Assembly (NCBI GenBank): GCA_028681035.1
Contig: JAQUJJ010000015.1
Location: forward strand, 1 to 44,115
DNA: 44,115 nucleotides
Direction: 5' to 3'
Origin: Candidatus Cloacimonadota bacterium
GTDB taxonomy: Bacteria > Cloacimonadota > Cloacimonadia > Cloacimonadales > Cloacimonadaceae
Shown piece by piece: positions 33,233 to 40,692 of this stretch. Under the pieces are notes generated by a model. It saw only the letters and a program-made list of their open reading frames with translations. It ran no database searches and was not told the DNA's origin. The first letter of the stretch is position 1; each line of letters opens with the position of its first letter. Position numbers and translations under genes: made by a program.

Positions 33233-33250
33233 AAGCATGAAACACGCCAA
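33233..33250 (-). promoter_or_regulatory. Sigma-54 (-24/-12) promoter of the kinase operon
   Basis: The minus strand reads TTTGGCGTGTTTCATGC, with GG and GC exactly 10 nt apart. The predicted start near 33224 lies about 31 nt before the 61-residue gene. The adjacent upstream gene encodes a sigma-54 activator, which makes local control likely. Confidence 0.66.
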
Positions 33251-33297
33251 ATCCTTTGATGTAACATTAAGTACTGCAAACAAATCCATTAACTTTC

Positions 33298-33308
33298 AAC
33301 ACAGTGTT
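33298..33308. promoter_or_regulatory. Possible upstream activator site (AACAC-A-GTGTT)
   Basis: This 5-1-5 palindrome is about 50 bp upstream of the -24 element, where an enhancer-binding protein might sit. It is a single short match. Confidence 0.25.
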
Positions 33309-33336
33309 TGTCATAACAGCTAAGAGGTAAATATAA

Positions 33337-34824
33337 TTACTCTCGCTCATCAATATTATTACCATTAGTGTTATTCCTAATCCTTGCCCTAAAAGTATGT
33401 GGTTTCAATCCCAACAATCTTGCTGCTTCTGCAGCATTACCTTTTGCCTTTTTTAATGCAGCGTTATAATAGGCTGGGATTATTACATTGTCCAAATCTA
33501 TGCCCTCGGTGGGGATTTCTATGCTGCAGTTGTTATCTGTTTCGCTTGGCAGCATAAGATCATCAGCTTGGATTACACTTTCCATGCTATTGATGAAGGC
33601 AAGCTTAACCAAGTTCTGCAATTGCCGCACATTACCCGGAAAGCTGAAGTTCAGTAGTTTCTTCTCTGCTGCGGGAGAAAAGCGTTTATCTGTTCTGTAT
33701 TGGGCAGCATAGCTTTTAAGGAAATGGCGTACTAACAGGATAATATCGGTACCACGCGCTCTTAGCGGGATCAGATCAATTTCATATTGCACCAGGCGGT
33801 AAAACAGGTCTTCGCGAAACTCTTCTTTTTGCACCAGAGCTTTCAGGTCTTTATTACTGGCGCTGATAATGTTCACTTTCACCGTTTTGGCTTTTCCGCC
33901 CACGGGCATAATGCTGCCGCTTTCCAGCACCCTTAGCAGTTTCACCTGCATGGGCAGAGGTAGATCACCTATTTCATCCAAAAACAGCGTGCCTCCATTG
34001 GCTTGGGAAAAGTAACCTTCATGGTCAGCTATCGCACCGGTGAAGGAGCCTTTTTTATGGCCAAAGAATTCGCTTTCGAACAGACTGGGGCTAATGGAGC
34101 CACAATTTACGGCGATAAATGGCTGCTCTTTGCGCGGGCTGTGATAGTGCAGCAGCTTTGCCACCACTTCTTTGCCCGTTCCACTTTCTCCGCTTATAAA
34201 CACGGGGATTTCGTATTTCACCAAATTGGCTATTTGTTGTTTAACTTGGGAGATAGATTCGTGTTCGCCTAAAAGCTCATCGCACCCGAGGTTTAACTGT
34301 TGTTTTAGGAGTTTGTTCTCACGGCTGCTTTGGGTAAGCTGGATTTTGATGGCTTTGGTGTTTTCCAGTTTGGGAAAGTCGTCCAGCTTGAAATCTATTT
34401 CTGAGATACCTTGTTCCCTCGACACCTGAATTAGGCGTGCCGGAATAATCCCTCCCTGCGCGATCAGCACCCAACAGGAATGCATCGTGGGGGTGCCGGA
34501 GGTAAGAGAGATCGTGTACTCTACATCTTTGATTCCCTCTTCTTTCTGGATTTCAGTTATTGCCCTGATCATCGCAGGATATACGATATTGTAATCAATC
34601 GGATTTATCGATTCTGCTTCTTGGTATCGCACCGTTAGTTGGGGATATTTATGCCTGCAATAAAGCAGTATTTCAGAGGCATGCTGAAGATAGTGTGTAT
34701 CATTGTAAAGAATATACAGTGCATCAAATTCCCGCAGTTGCAGGATGCTAAGTATCGCGCCCTCTTTTCCCTGGCTTAGCAGGCAGTCATTGTTGCCGAT
34801 GAATGTTAAGAGTATTTTCTTCAT
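33337..34824 (-). CDS. Sigma-54 activator with N-terminal CARF/RtcR-like domain
   Basis: I prefer the ATG at 34824, which starts at MKKILLTFIGNND as CARF domains usually do; the ATG at 34842 would add 6 residues. The protein has 495 residues. Residues 1-165 have the CARF-like Rossmann pattern, including ISLTSGTPTMHSCWVLIAQG and IPARLIQVSR. The AAA+ sigma-54 domain (about 180-415) has GESGTGKEV near 211, GSFTGA in place of GAFTGA near 256, and [14 protein letters not shown] Fis-type HTH follows (EAARLLGLKPHTFRARIRN). It probably senses a nucleotide or RNA-derived ligand and fires the -24/-12 promoter at 33233. RtcR, which senses RNA damage, has the same domain order; the ligand here is not known. 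Confidence 0.86.
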   Translation of the reverse strand: MKKILLTFIGNNDCLLSQGKEGAILSILQLREFDALYILYNDTHYLQHASEILLYCRHKYPQLTVRYQEAESINPIDYNIVYPAMIRAITEIQKEEGIKDVEYTISLTSGTPTMHSCWVLIAQGGIIPARLIQVSREQGISEIDFKLDDFPKLENTKAIKIQLTQSSRENKLLKQQLNLGCDELLGEHESISQVKQQIANLVKYEIPVFISGESGTGKEVVAKLLHYHSPRKEQPFIAVNCGSISPSLFESEFFGHKKGSFTGAIADHEGYFSQANGGTLFLDEIGDLPLPMQVKLLRVLESGSIMPVGGKAKTVKVNIISASNKDLKALVQKEEFREDLFYRLVQYEIDLIPLRARGTDIILLVRHFLKSYAAQYRTDKRFSPAAEKKLLNFSFPGNVRQLQNLVKLAFINSMESVIQADDLMLPSETDNNCSIEIPTEGIDLDNVIIPAYYNAALKKAKGNAAEAARLLGLKPHTFRARIRNNTNGNNIDERE

Positions 34825-35312
34825 AGACTCTATAGTTAGCATAAGGGTTAATTAGTCAAGAAGTAATAATTATGGCTTTCGCACATGCATTTGTTCGTCC
34901 ATTTTTTCACTAAGTCCCGTTGGTATCGTAGGCAAATTGCACATAACTGCGTTACGCAAATAAGCGTAATTGAAATGCTCGCTTTAGGTTACATCAAAAA
35001 GCAGCATGGCATTCACCAAATATATTTCAGAATTCGAAAGATTTATTGGCTTTTTGTCCCAAATTGTCAGATTTGTCCCCCTTACATTATAGAAGTAGTT
35101 CTTTGATGTGTATATAGGTGATTGTACCCGTAGGTACAATAAGTCGAGAGGTCGAGAAGTGAAGAGGTAACAAAGTGATGAAGCTGGCGTAGCGCAGGAT
35201 GCTGTTACTGTGAAAGTAACGAGCTATCTGACGGTGTAATCCCTTTGGCTGTAAAAATTAGATATCCGTATAATATAAGCGATAGCCAAATCGATTCCAC
35301 ACTTCCGGAATT

Positions 35313-35403
35313 ATAGGCGTCCCGCCTATACTGGGGAAGCAGGCATCTTGCCTACCTGAACAAGCGAGACGCTTGTTATCCCTGTACAGGCGGGACGCCT
35401 GTA
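35313..35403. repeat. Four AGGCG/CGCCT-type palindromes
   Basis: Four palindromes: TATAGGCG-TCC-CGCCTATA, GCAGGCA-TCT-TGCCTAC, ACAAGCG-AGA-CGCTTGT and ACAGGCG-GGA-CGCCTGT. Their centres are 26, 21 and 26 bp apart. They belong to the same family as the array at 28912. Confidence 0.75.
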
Positions 35404-35613
35404 GCTCCAGTACAATGAGCGTAAACAGCGATTTAATGAGCATAAAGAGGGATCGATGGTAATGTTAGGGGATTTGCAGCAGCTTATGTAATTGCAGAGA
35501 AAGTTTGACGTTTCGCTATCCTATGGCAACCAAAAGACATTACTCAAAATATATCACTGGCTTTCCTTTTTTTCGTTGCCTGGTTTCTTAAATCTCAAAT
35601 AATGACAATAAAG

Positions 35614-35643
35614 GCAAAAGAGCCTCCGCAGAGGCTCTTTTGC
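35614..35643 (-). terminator. Terminator of the sorting-domain gene at 35657
   Basis: A 13-bp perfect stem (AAAAGAGCCTC/GAGGCTCTTTT with flanking GC pairs) has a 4-nt loop, 14 bp after the stop codon on the minus strand, followed by CTTTATT. Its A/T arms could also let it act in the other direction. Confidence 0.85.
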
Positions 35644-35656
35644 TTATCTAATGATA

Positions 35657-36934
35657 CTATTTCATGAGCATGGCTTTTTGAGTTGAGCGGGTATCTCCGG
35701 CGACCATCCTGACGATATATGTTCCCGAAGCCAGGGGTCTGTTGTTAGCGTCAACGCCATTCCAGACAATATTATAGTTACCTGGCTGTTTTTTCTCCGA
35801 GAGCAGCACTTTCACACATTCGCCCTTAATATTGTAGATACTGATATTTACTGCCTCTGCCTTACTAATGTCATAGTTGATTGTTGTTACAGGGTTGAAA
35901 GGGTTTGGATACACTTTGTTAAGCGATGTAAAACGTGGAGCACTTGGGCTTGTATTGCCATCGTTATCATCGATTTTTACGTAAATATACCCATAATAAT
36001 TGGATTCTCCCGTGTATTCTATGCTTTGCAGCCAATAATACCAACAGCCTTCGTTCACTTCTTTGTCCAGATAGCTATATCTGCTCTCGCTCGATGTATT
36101 TGTAGCCGTAATTAAGGGGCTTACCTGTATGGCGGATTCAAGATTATTGCTTTCGCTGCGGTACAGGTAATAGCCGTTAATGCTTGTTTCGGTTTGGGTT
36201 ACCCAATCGAGTTTTACATAGTTTTGCTGAGTTGCCATTGCGGTAAAAGAAGATAATTCAACGGGAAGGGGAGCGTCAATCGTGCCAAACAGGACAATCT
36301 GATTTCTTACATTTGTTATACCGGATGCGTCGGGTGGACTGGCAGGATCTGGGTTGTTATCATTCAAACCATCATCATCATTGATGTAGTAGATGCTATT
36401 TTTGAGAGTATCATGTCCTTTCCCACCACCGCCATCTGTTCCAAAGCTGCGCCAAGCAGATACATTGATTGGGAAGCTTGAACCAGGAGTATTTTCGTCT
36501 ATTGCAATCACCAGATTATCTGTGCCATTGTACGGGAATGCACTATTCAGGGTTATTTCCCACCATCCTTCTACTGAAGGCAGAGAAAGATTTCCACTGA
36601 AAACCTGCGTCATCGATGCAGCAGGAACCCAGTCTGAAATCGAAGCAAAGCCTAATTTCGTGGTATTGCCCATGTAAATAGTCCAATTTGCGCTATTTGA
36701 TGTATCTCCGGAAACCCAGTAAAACTTGATTGTTGTGATTTCGATTGCTGATCCAATTTCGGCAGCAGTATAAATCTGTTGAGAATAACTATAATCGTCC
36801 CAGGTATTGATAGGAAGGTTATTTGTGGTATCTTCACCACCCAAAGCGGGAATGGTGATTTCATTTGCCCAGACACTTGTAAACGATACCATGATTAGCA
36901 TGGCAAGAACTAAGATAGCAGTTGTGTGTTTCAT
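35657..36934 (-). CDS. Secreted protein with NPFNP-type C-terminal sorting domain
   Basis: The ATG at 36934 has AAGGAG 8 nt upstream and gives a signal peptide (MKHTTAILVLAMLIMVSFTS, cleavage after VWA). The 425-residue product has an N-terminal jelly-roll-like part (about 25-210, WDDYSYSQQIYTAAEIGSAI) and an Asp/Asn-rich stretch (NDDDGLNDNNPDPASPPD). An FnIII-like module (about 225-330, LPVELSSFTAMATQQNYVKL) leads to a C-terminal sorting domain (VYPNPFNPVTTINYDISKAE, then SGTYIVRMVAG). The last two modules are related to those at 17146-18966. It is predicted to be exported and surface-attached. It lies 251 bp behind the pseudo-receiver gene, so shared transcription is possible but unproven. 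Confidence 0.85.
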   Translation of the reverse strand: MKHTTAILVLAMLIMVSFTSVWANEITIPALGGEDTTNNLPINTWDDYSYSQQIYTAAEIGSAIEITTIKFYWVSGDTSNSANWTIYMGNTTKLGFASISDWVPAASMTQVFSGNLSLPSVEGWWEITLNSAFPYNGTDNLVIAIDENTPGSSFPINVSAWRSFGTDGGGGKGHDTLKNSIYYINDDDGLNDNNPDPASPPDASGITNVRNQIVLFGTIDAPLPVELSSFTAMATQQNYVKLDWVTQTETSINGYYLYRSESNNLESAIQVSPLITATNTSSESRYSYLDKEVNEGCWYYWLQSIEYTGESNYYGYIYVKIDDNDGNTSPSAPRFTSLNKVYPNPFNPVTTINYDISKAEAVNISIYNIKGECVKVLLSEKKQPGNYNIVWNGVDANNRPLASGTYIVRMVAGDTRSTQKAMLMK

Positions 36935-37185
36935 TGGAATCTCCTTGTGTAATTTTATAAGCTGTTGATGTTTAATAAGTAGTACTGGATAACAGATCAA
37001 CAGTACAATTTGCTTGCGAACACCAGATAAAATCTTGGTTACTAAGGCTTTCATAGGTTTGAAAGCTGTGGGGTAACCGTTCATTAAACATAATAAATCT
37101 TGGTAAATTGGTTTGTGGTTTAACACATTCGTTGTTTTAATAGACACAGCGGAATGTTCCAAAACCGGTGATGAAGTATGTAGAA

Positions 37186-37575
37186 TCACTTTCCCGCTCC
37201 TGATTTAGCTATTGATGATGAAGGCAAATCTTGAACCCAATTCATCTTCATCGAAAAGTGCTTCACTGTGCTTATCAATGAAAGTTTAGAGCTTACCAAA
37301 TGAACATTTGATCCATGTTTAAGGGATGAAATATCCATTTCCGCCAATCCTACTACCCAGTTGTATAGCTGCTGACTATCAAATTCCTTGGTAAAGTAAT
37401 CAAACTCTTTTTGCGAGTATAACATAATAGTTACCAAATCCATCCTGCCTATCGAGACCAACCTTTTGGCATCGCTCAGACTAACAGCCAAGTGTACACT
37501 TGTGTCTGTCATTTCGCCAAATTGGCTGATGTCTTCTTGCGTGAATCGCTCTGGGTGAATTATAAGTAACTTCAT
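37186..37575 (-). CDS. Small pseudo-receiver-like protein under a sigma-54 promoter
   Basis: The ATG at 37575 has AAGGAG 7 nt upstream; the longer frame from 37623 would run through the promoter. The product has 129 residues. MKLLIIHPERF resembles receiver strand 1, and alternation around VHLAVSLSDAKRLVSIGRMD and VTIMLYSQKEFDYF fits a receiver fold. The acidic pair is absent and no phosphoacceptor Asp stands at the end of strand 3, so it would be a non-phosphorylated pseudo-receiver, if it is one. The last 15 residues are Ser/Lys-rich. It sits between the TPR-sigma-54 activator and the sorting-domain gene, and is the likely target of that activator. Confidence 0.6.
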   Translation of the reverse strand: MKLLIIHPERFTQEDISQFGEMTDTSVHLAVSLSDAKRLVSIGRMDLVTIMLYSQKEFDYFTKEFDSQQLYNWVVGLAEMDISSLKHGSNVHLVSSKLSLISTVKHFSMKMNWVQDLPSSSIAKSGAGK

Positions 37576-37600
37576 CGTTCGCTCCTTGCTTATGTTATAG

Positions 37601-37616
37601 TGCAAGAGCTGTGCCA
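37601..37616 (-). promoter_or_regulatory. Near-perfect sigma-54 (-24/-12) promoter
   Basis: The minus strand reads TGGCACAGCTCTTGCA, the consensus TGGCAC-N5-TTGCA. The predicted start near 37590 is about 15 nt before the ATG at 37575. The gene just upstream encodes a sigma-54 activator. Confidence 0.85.
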
Positions 37617-37693
37617 AATACATAAACGCAACAATAGCTTATACATACGTTTTGAGGGGGAGGTTTTATACAGGGAAAGAGGCGGTAAATTGC

Positions 37694-37705
37694 GACGATA
37701 TCGTC
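37694..37705. promoter_or_regulatory. Palindrome GACGATATCGTC, likely activator binding site
   Basis: This perfect 12-bp palindrome lies about 80 bp upstream of the -24 element. A related half-site (GCGACGAATT) is at 37711 and a near copy at 37875-37886 (GACGAAATCGTC). Such spacing suits an enhancer-binding protein with a Fis-type HTH. Confidence 0.5.
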
Positions 37706-37874
37706 TGAATGCGACGAATTGTGATTGTTTTAGCGGTATTTCTGGGGGTTTAGAAAAGGCAGAGAGGCTACAGAGCTGCAAAAATAATTCTACCCAATGC
37801 TAATAAGCTCTTGAATAAGCGTGTGTTATGGGCACAAAATAATATTAAAGATATTTGGGATACCAAGGCATAGC

Positions 37875-37886
37875 GACGAAATCGTC
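37875..37886. promoter_or_regulatory. Second GACGA-N2-TCGTC site
   Basis: GACGAAATCGTC lies just behind the stop of the TPR-sigma-54 gene and about 260 bp upstream of the -24/-12 promoter. Only the two central bases break the palindrome. It resembles the site at 37694. Confidence 0.42.
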
Positions 37887-37894
37887 CTTTATTC

Positions 37895-40153
37895 TCAGGA
37901 ATCTATAAGGTAATCCTCTTTCCTAATTTTGAATTTGCTTACTCGGCGTTCGACGCCTTTGGCAGATATTCCCAGAAGATTTGCTGCTTTTGCCTGATTG
38001 AAACCCGTGCTCAGCAGGGCTTTTACCAGCATGGTCTTTTCCATCTCGTGCAAGGGATAGATATGGTTTTCGGCAACAACTATCCCAGGTTTGGCTTCAT
38101 GCATGGCAAAATGCTTTATCTGCAGACATTGGCTGTCGCACATAATCATTCCTTTTTCTACCATGTTGGCAAGCTCCCTTACATTACCGGGGAAATGGTA
38201 GCGGGAGAGTGCATTGTAAACTTCCGGATCAATCCGCCGGACGCTCTTCTTTAGTTTTTGCTGATAATAACGCACGAAGTGTTCTGTAAGTACAGGAATA
38301 TCTTCTCTGCGCTCCCGCAGGGGAGGAATGTTTATCACAAATACTGCTAGGCGGTGGTACAAATCGGAACGGAAAGCCTTTTGTTCAATCAATTCTTCCA
38401 AGTTTACATTCGTGGCAGAGATTACTCTTATGTTAACGGCTATTTCCCTTCTTGCACCAACCCTGATGATATTCCTGCCATCCAGGGCGCGGAGCAGCTT
38501 GATTTGCTGATCGACAGGCATATTGCCGATTTCGTCCAGAAACAGAGTTCCATTGTTTGCCACTTCAAACCAACCTGGCTTCATCGAATCTGCACCGGTA
38601 AAAGCTCCTTTCTCGTGTCCAAAGAATTCGCTTTCGAAAAGAGTGGATGAAACCGCAGAGGCATTTACAGCATAGAAATAGTGGCTTTTTCTGGAACTCA
38701 TCTCGTGTATTCCGCGTGCCACAAGCTCTTTGCCCGTGCCGCTTTCACCAGTTATCAAGACGGAGGTATCATCTGTATAAGCTACCTTGCGCATCAATTC
38801 CAGGATATTCTTCATTGCCTCGCTAACCCCTACAATACGGTTGTAACCGGTATGCTGTGATAATTCATTTTTTACAAAAGACAGTTTCAATTCACTTTTT
38901 CTCAGGTCAGCCAGAGTGTTTTCCAGAGCCGCTTTTTGGCTTTCTATCAGATGGTTTTTTTTCTCCAGTTCGCTGTTTATTGTGCGGATATGTTCAAGTT
39001 CTTGTTCCCGTTTGTCCAGCTCCAATTTTGTTTTCATCTCGGCAAGGTTGGATGATTTTTCTTCTTCCCAAAGGGTCTTTATTCTCGTTAGATACTCGTT
39101 AAGATATTCCAGTGCTTGCGCTGAATCTCCCAATGCGCCAAACGCCCGGGATAGGTAATGATAAACTTCAGCAAGTATCACTGGACGCTTAATCCCGCAA
39201 GCCAGTGCTTCTTGAAGGTGGTTCACTGCATCCTGCGGTTTCTTTAGCATCAGGCTGGATTTGCCCAGATTCAGCAGAGAACTGGCAATATAATCGCTAT
39301 CATTTAGAGTTTGCCTGATCTGAAGTGCTTTTTTGTGGTATGTCAAAGCATTTACATAATCTTCCTGCTGATAGTATAGGTTACCGATACCATTTAATAC
39401 TAAAGCAACTGCCGTGTTTTCCTGGTTATCCTCCCTGATTTGCAAGGATTCGTTGAAGCAGCTTAACCCTTGTTCATAATTTCCGATAGATGCGTAGGCA
39501 ATGCCCAAAACATTTAACATCTTTGCCAAATTCCGCTTATCTTCTTCTTGTCTAAAAACCTCGATTGCTTGGTTGCCAAAGTCAATACTATGGTCGTATT
39601 CCTGCAATTCAGTGTATATTATAGCCAGATTGTAGCAGGATGAGCCTATCCCCGGCAGGGAATGCTCTCTCCTTAGTTTCATGGCACGGTAGCAGTACTC
39701 AAGGGCAAGATGGAACTTCCCCAGATAGGTATAGCATTCTCCCAGATTATTAAGCACAGCGCAGCGCGTATCAATATTTACGCTATCATCCATATTATCC
39801 AATGCAAGCCGGTATAGCGTGGCAGCCTGCTCGTACTCTTTCATGTTGAAGTATGTAAAAGCCCGATAATGCCGTATCAAAACTGACCTGGAGGGATTAT
39901 CCAGTTGCTCGAAGTATATTTCAGCTTTATCAAGTAACGACAAAGCAGTAGGGTAATCCTGGCTACAAAAATAGCGATAAAACTCTAAATAGTATAAAAA
40001 CCCCAAGTCCTCTGGGTGCTGAGAATCTGCGATGATTTCCCGCATTTGCCCAATGCACTTGTCCCCGTCATCCAGCTTTCCCCTGCGGTAAAAGTTCAGC
40101 GCAGAATTTAAGATAAGCTGGTATAGCCCAAATTTAGATTCGTTAACACTCAT
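37895..40153 (-). CDS. Sigma-54-dependent activator with N-terminal TPR array
   Basis: The protein has 752 residues. Residues 1-370 are TPRs (for example [60 protein letters not shown]). A coiled coil spans about 370-430 ([20 protein letters not shown]). The AAA+ domain has GESGTGKEL near 468, GAFTGA near 516 and [13 protein letters not shown] near 535. A Fis-type HTH is at the end ([20 protein letters not shown]). There is no receiver domain, so protein or ligand binding at the TPRs probably controls it. An AGG-containing site lies about 10 nt before the ATG. Its nearest plausible target is the -24/-12 promoter at 37601. Confidence 0.9.
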   Translation of the reverse strand: MSVNESKFGLYQLILNSALNFYRRGKLDDGDKCIGQMREIIADSQHPEDLGFLYYLEFYRYFCSQDYPTALSLLDKAEIYFEQLDNPSRSVLIRHYRAFTYFNMKEYEQAATLYRLALDNMDDSVNIDTRCAVLNNLGECYTYLGKFHLALEYCYRAMKLRREHSLPGIGSSCYNLAIIYTELQEYDHSIDFGNQAIEVFRQEEDKRNLAKMLNVLGIAYASIGNYEQGLSCFNESLQIREDNQENTAVALVLNGIGNLYYQQEDYVNALTYHKKALQIRQTLNDSDYIASSLLNLGKSSLMLKKPQDAVNHLQEALACGIKRPVILAEVYHYLSRAFGALGDSAQALEYLNEYLTRIKTLWEEEKSSNLAEMKTKLELDKREQELEHIRTINSELEKKNHLIESQKAALENTLADLRKSELKLSFVKNELSQHTGYNRIVGVSEAMKNILELMRKVAYTDDTSVLITGESGTGKELVARGIHEMSSRKSHYFYAVNASAVSSTLFESEFFGHEKGAFTGADSMKPGWFEVANNGTLFLDEIGNMPVDQQIKLLRALDGRNIIRVGARREIAVNIRVISATNVNLEELIEQKAFRSDLYHRLAVFVINIPPLRERREDIPVLTEHFVRYYQQKLKKSVRRIDPEVYNALSRYHFPGNVRELANMVEKGMIMCDSQCLQIKHFAMHEAKPGIVVAENHIYPLHEMEKTMLVKALLSTGFNQAKAANLLGISAKGVERRVSKFKIRKEDYLIDS

Positions 40154-40692
40154 GGTCGTTTCCGCCTCGAATAAACTTGAATCATCTTCTCTCCTTTGAC
40201 AATCCGATTGCTATTCTACTAATGTTAAAATCAATTGGAAATACAATTCTGTTTTACCTGCATGAAGTCAAGTGATTTGTTTTATCACTAACTTTGCAAA
40301 TCAGGATACTGTTCAAGTATCAGTATGCTGTTTAATAGTATTTGCTGCTAACTCTGGGAAAAGGTGAGAGCTACGCAAGTGAGAGCTACGCAAGTGCCTA
40401 TGAAAGTGTGGAGTCGTTTAGGCATATATAAATACAAGATTGTAATTCGTTTTGCTGCCTAAAGGACTACACCGGTGGCGATAATCCCTATTTGCAGCTT
40501 TGCAATTTTGCTGTAGTCCTTAGCTCCCTCAAAATGAGTAATGGTGTGTAGCCTGCAAAGGAGCTACCGACTCCAGACACACTGCTTTCACCTTTTCGCT
40601 TGACGTCATTTCTGTTTATCTGAGATGGTTCAAGTTAAAGCAGATTTGCTTAAATCAAGCGGGCAAACGACGACAAAAAAGAGGAAAACAAA
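40154..40692. other. Intergenic region between divergent activator gene and valS
   Basis: These 539 bp hold a 15-bp direct repeat (GTGAGAGCTACGCAA twice at 40364-40393) and the fourth paired hairpin element (40410-40574). A TTGACG near 40602 may serve valS. No gene is supported. Confidence 0.6.
40410..40574. repeat. Paired 62-nt hairpin element, copy 4
   Basis: The left half is 40410-40470, pairing GGAGTCGTTTAGGCA with TGCCTAAAGGACTAC (two mismatches). The right half is 40513-40574, inverted, from GTAGTCC to GACTCC. It lies upstream of valS, outside the coding region. Confidence 0.62.

Larger units (their letters stand above)
34843..35656. other. Intergenic region with palindromes, no gene
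   Basis: These 814 bp hold a cluster of four palindromes (35313-35403) and a terminator (35614-35643). The plus-strand frame at 34885-35106 has no ribosome-binding site or recognisable product. Confidence 0.7.
37576..37894. other. Regulatory intergenic region between activator and pseudo-receiver genes
   Basis: These 319 bp contain the -24/-12 promoter and the two GACGA-N2-TCGTC sites. A plus-strand open frame runs over the promoter and is not supported. No terminator is obvious for the activator gene. Confidence 0.6.

Noticed and set aside
34885..35106. 73-codon plus-strand open frame
   Set aside because: No ribosome-binding site, no known motif, biased towards aromatic and basic residues as in non-coding DNA.
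37049..37064. Possible third -24/-12 element upstream of the sorting-domain gene at 35657
   Set aside because: GG and GC are 10 nt apart, but the rest of the match is weak (CGGTTACCCCACAGC) and it is about 115-130 bp from the ATG.
37600..37803. 67-codon plus-strand open frame
   Set aside because: It overlaps the -24/-12 promoter and the palindromic activator site; no ribosome-binding site.
40575..40692. T-box or other riboswitch in front of valS
   Set aside because: No T-box sequence or antiterminator was found; the short leader has only a possible TTGACG.
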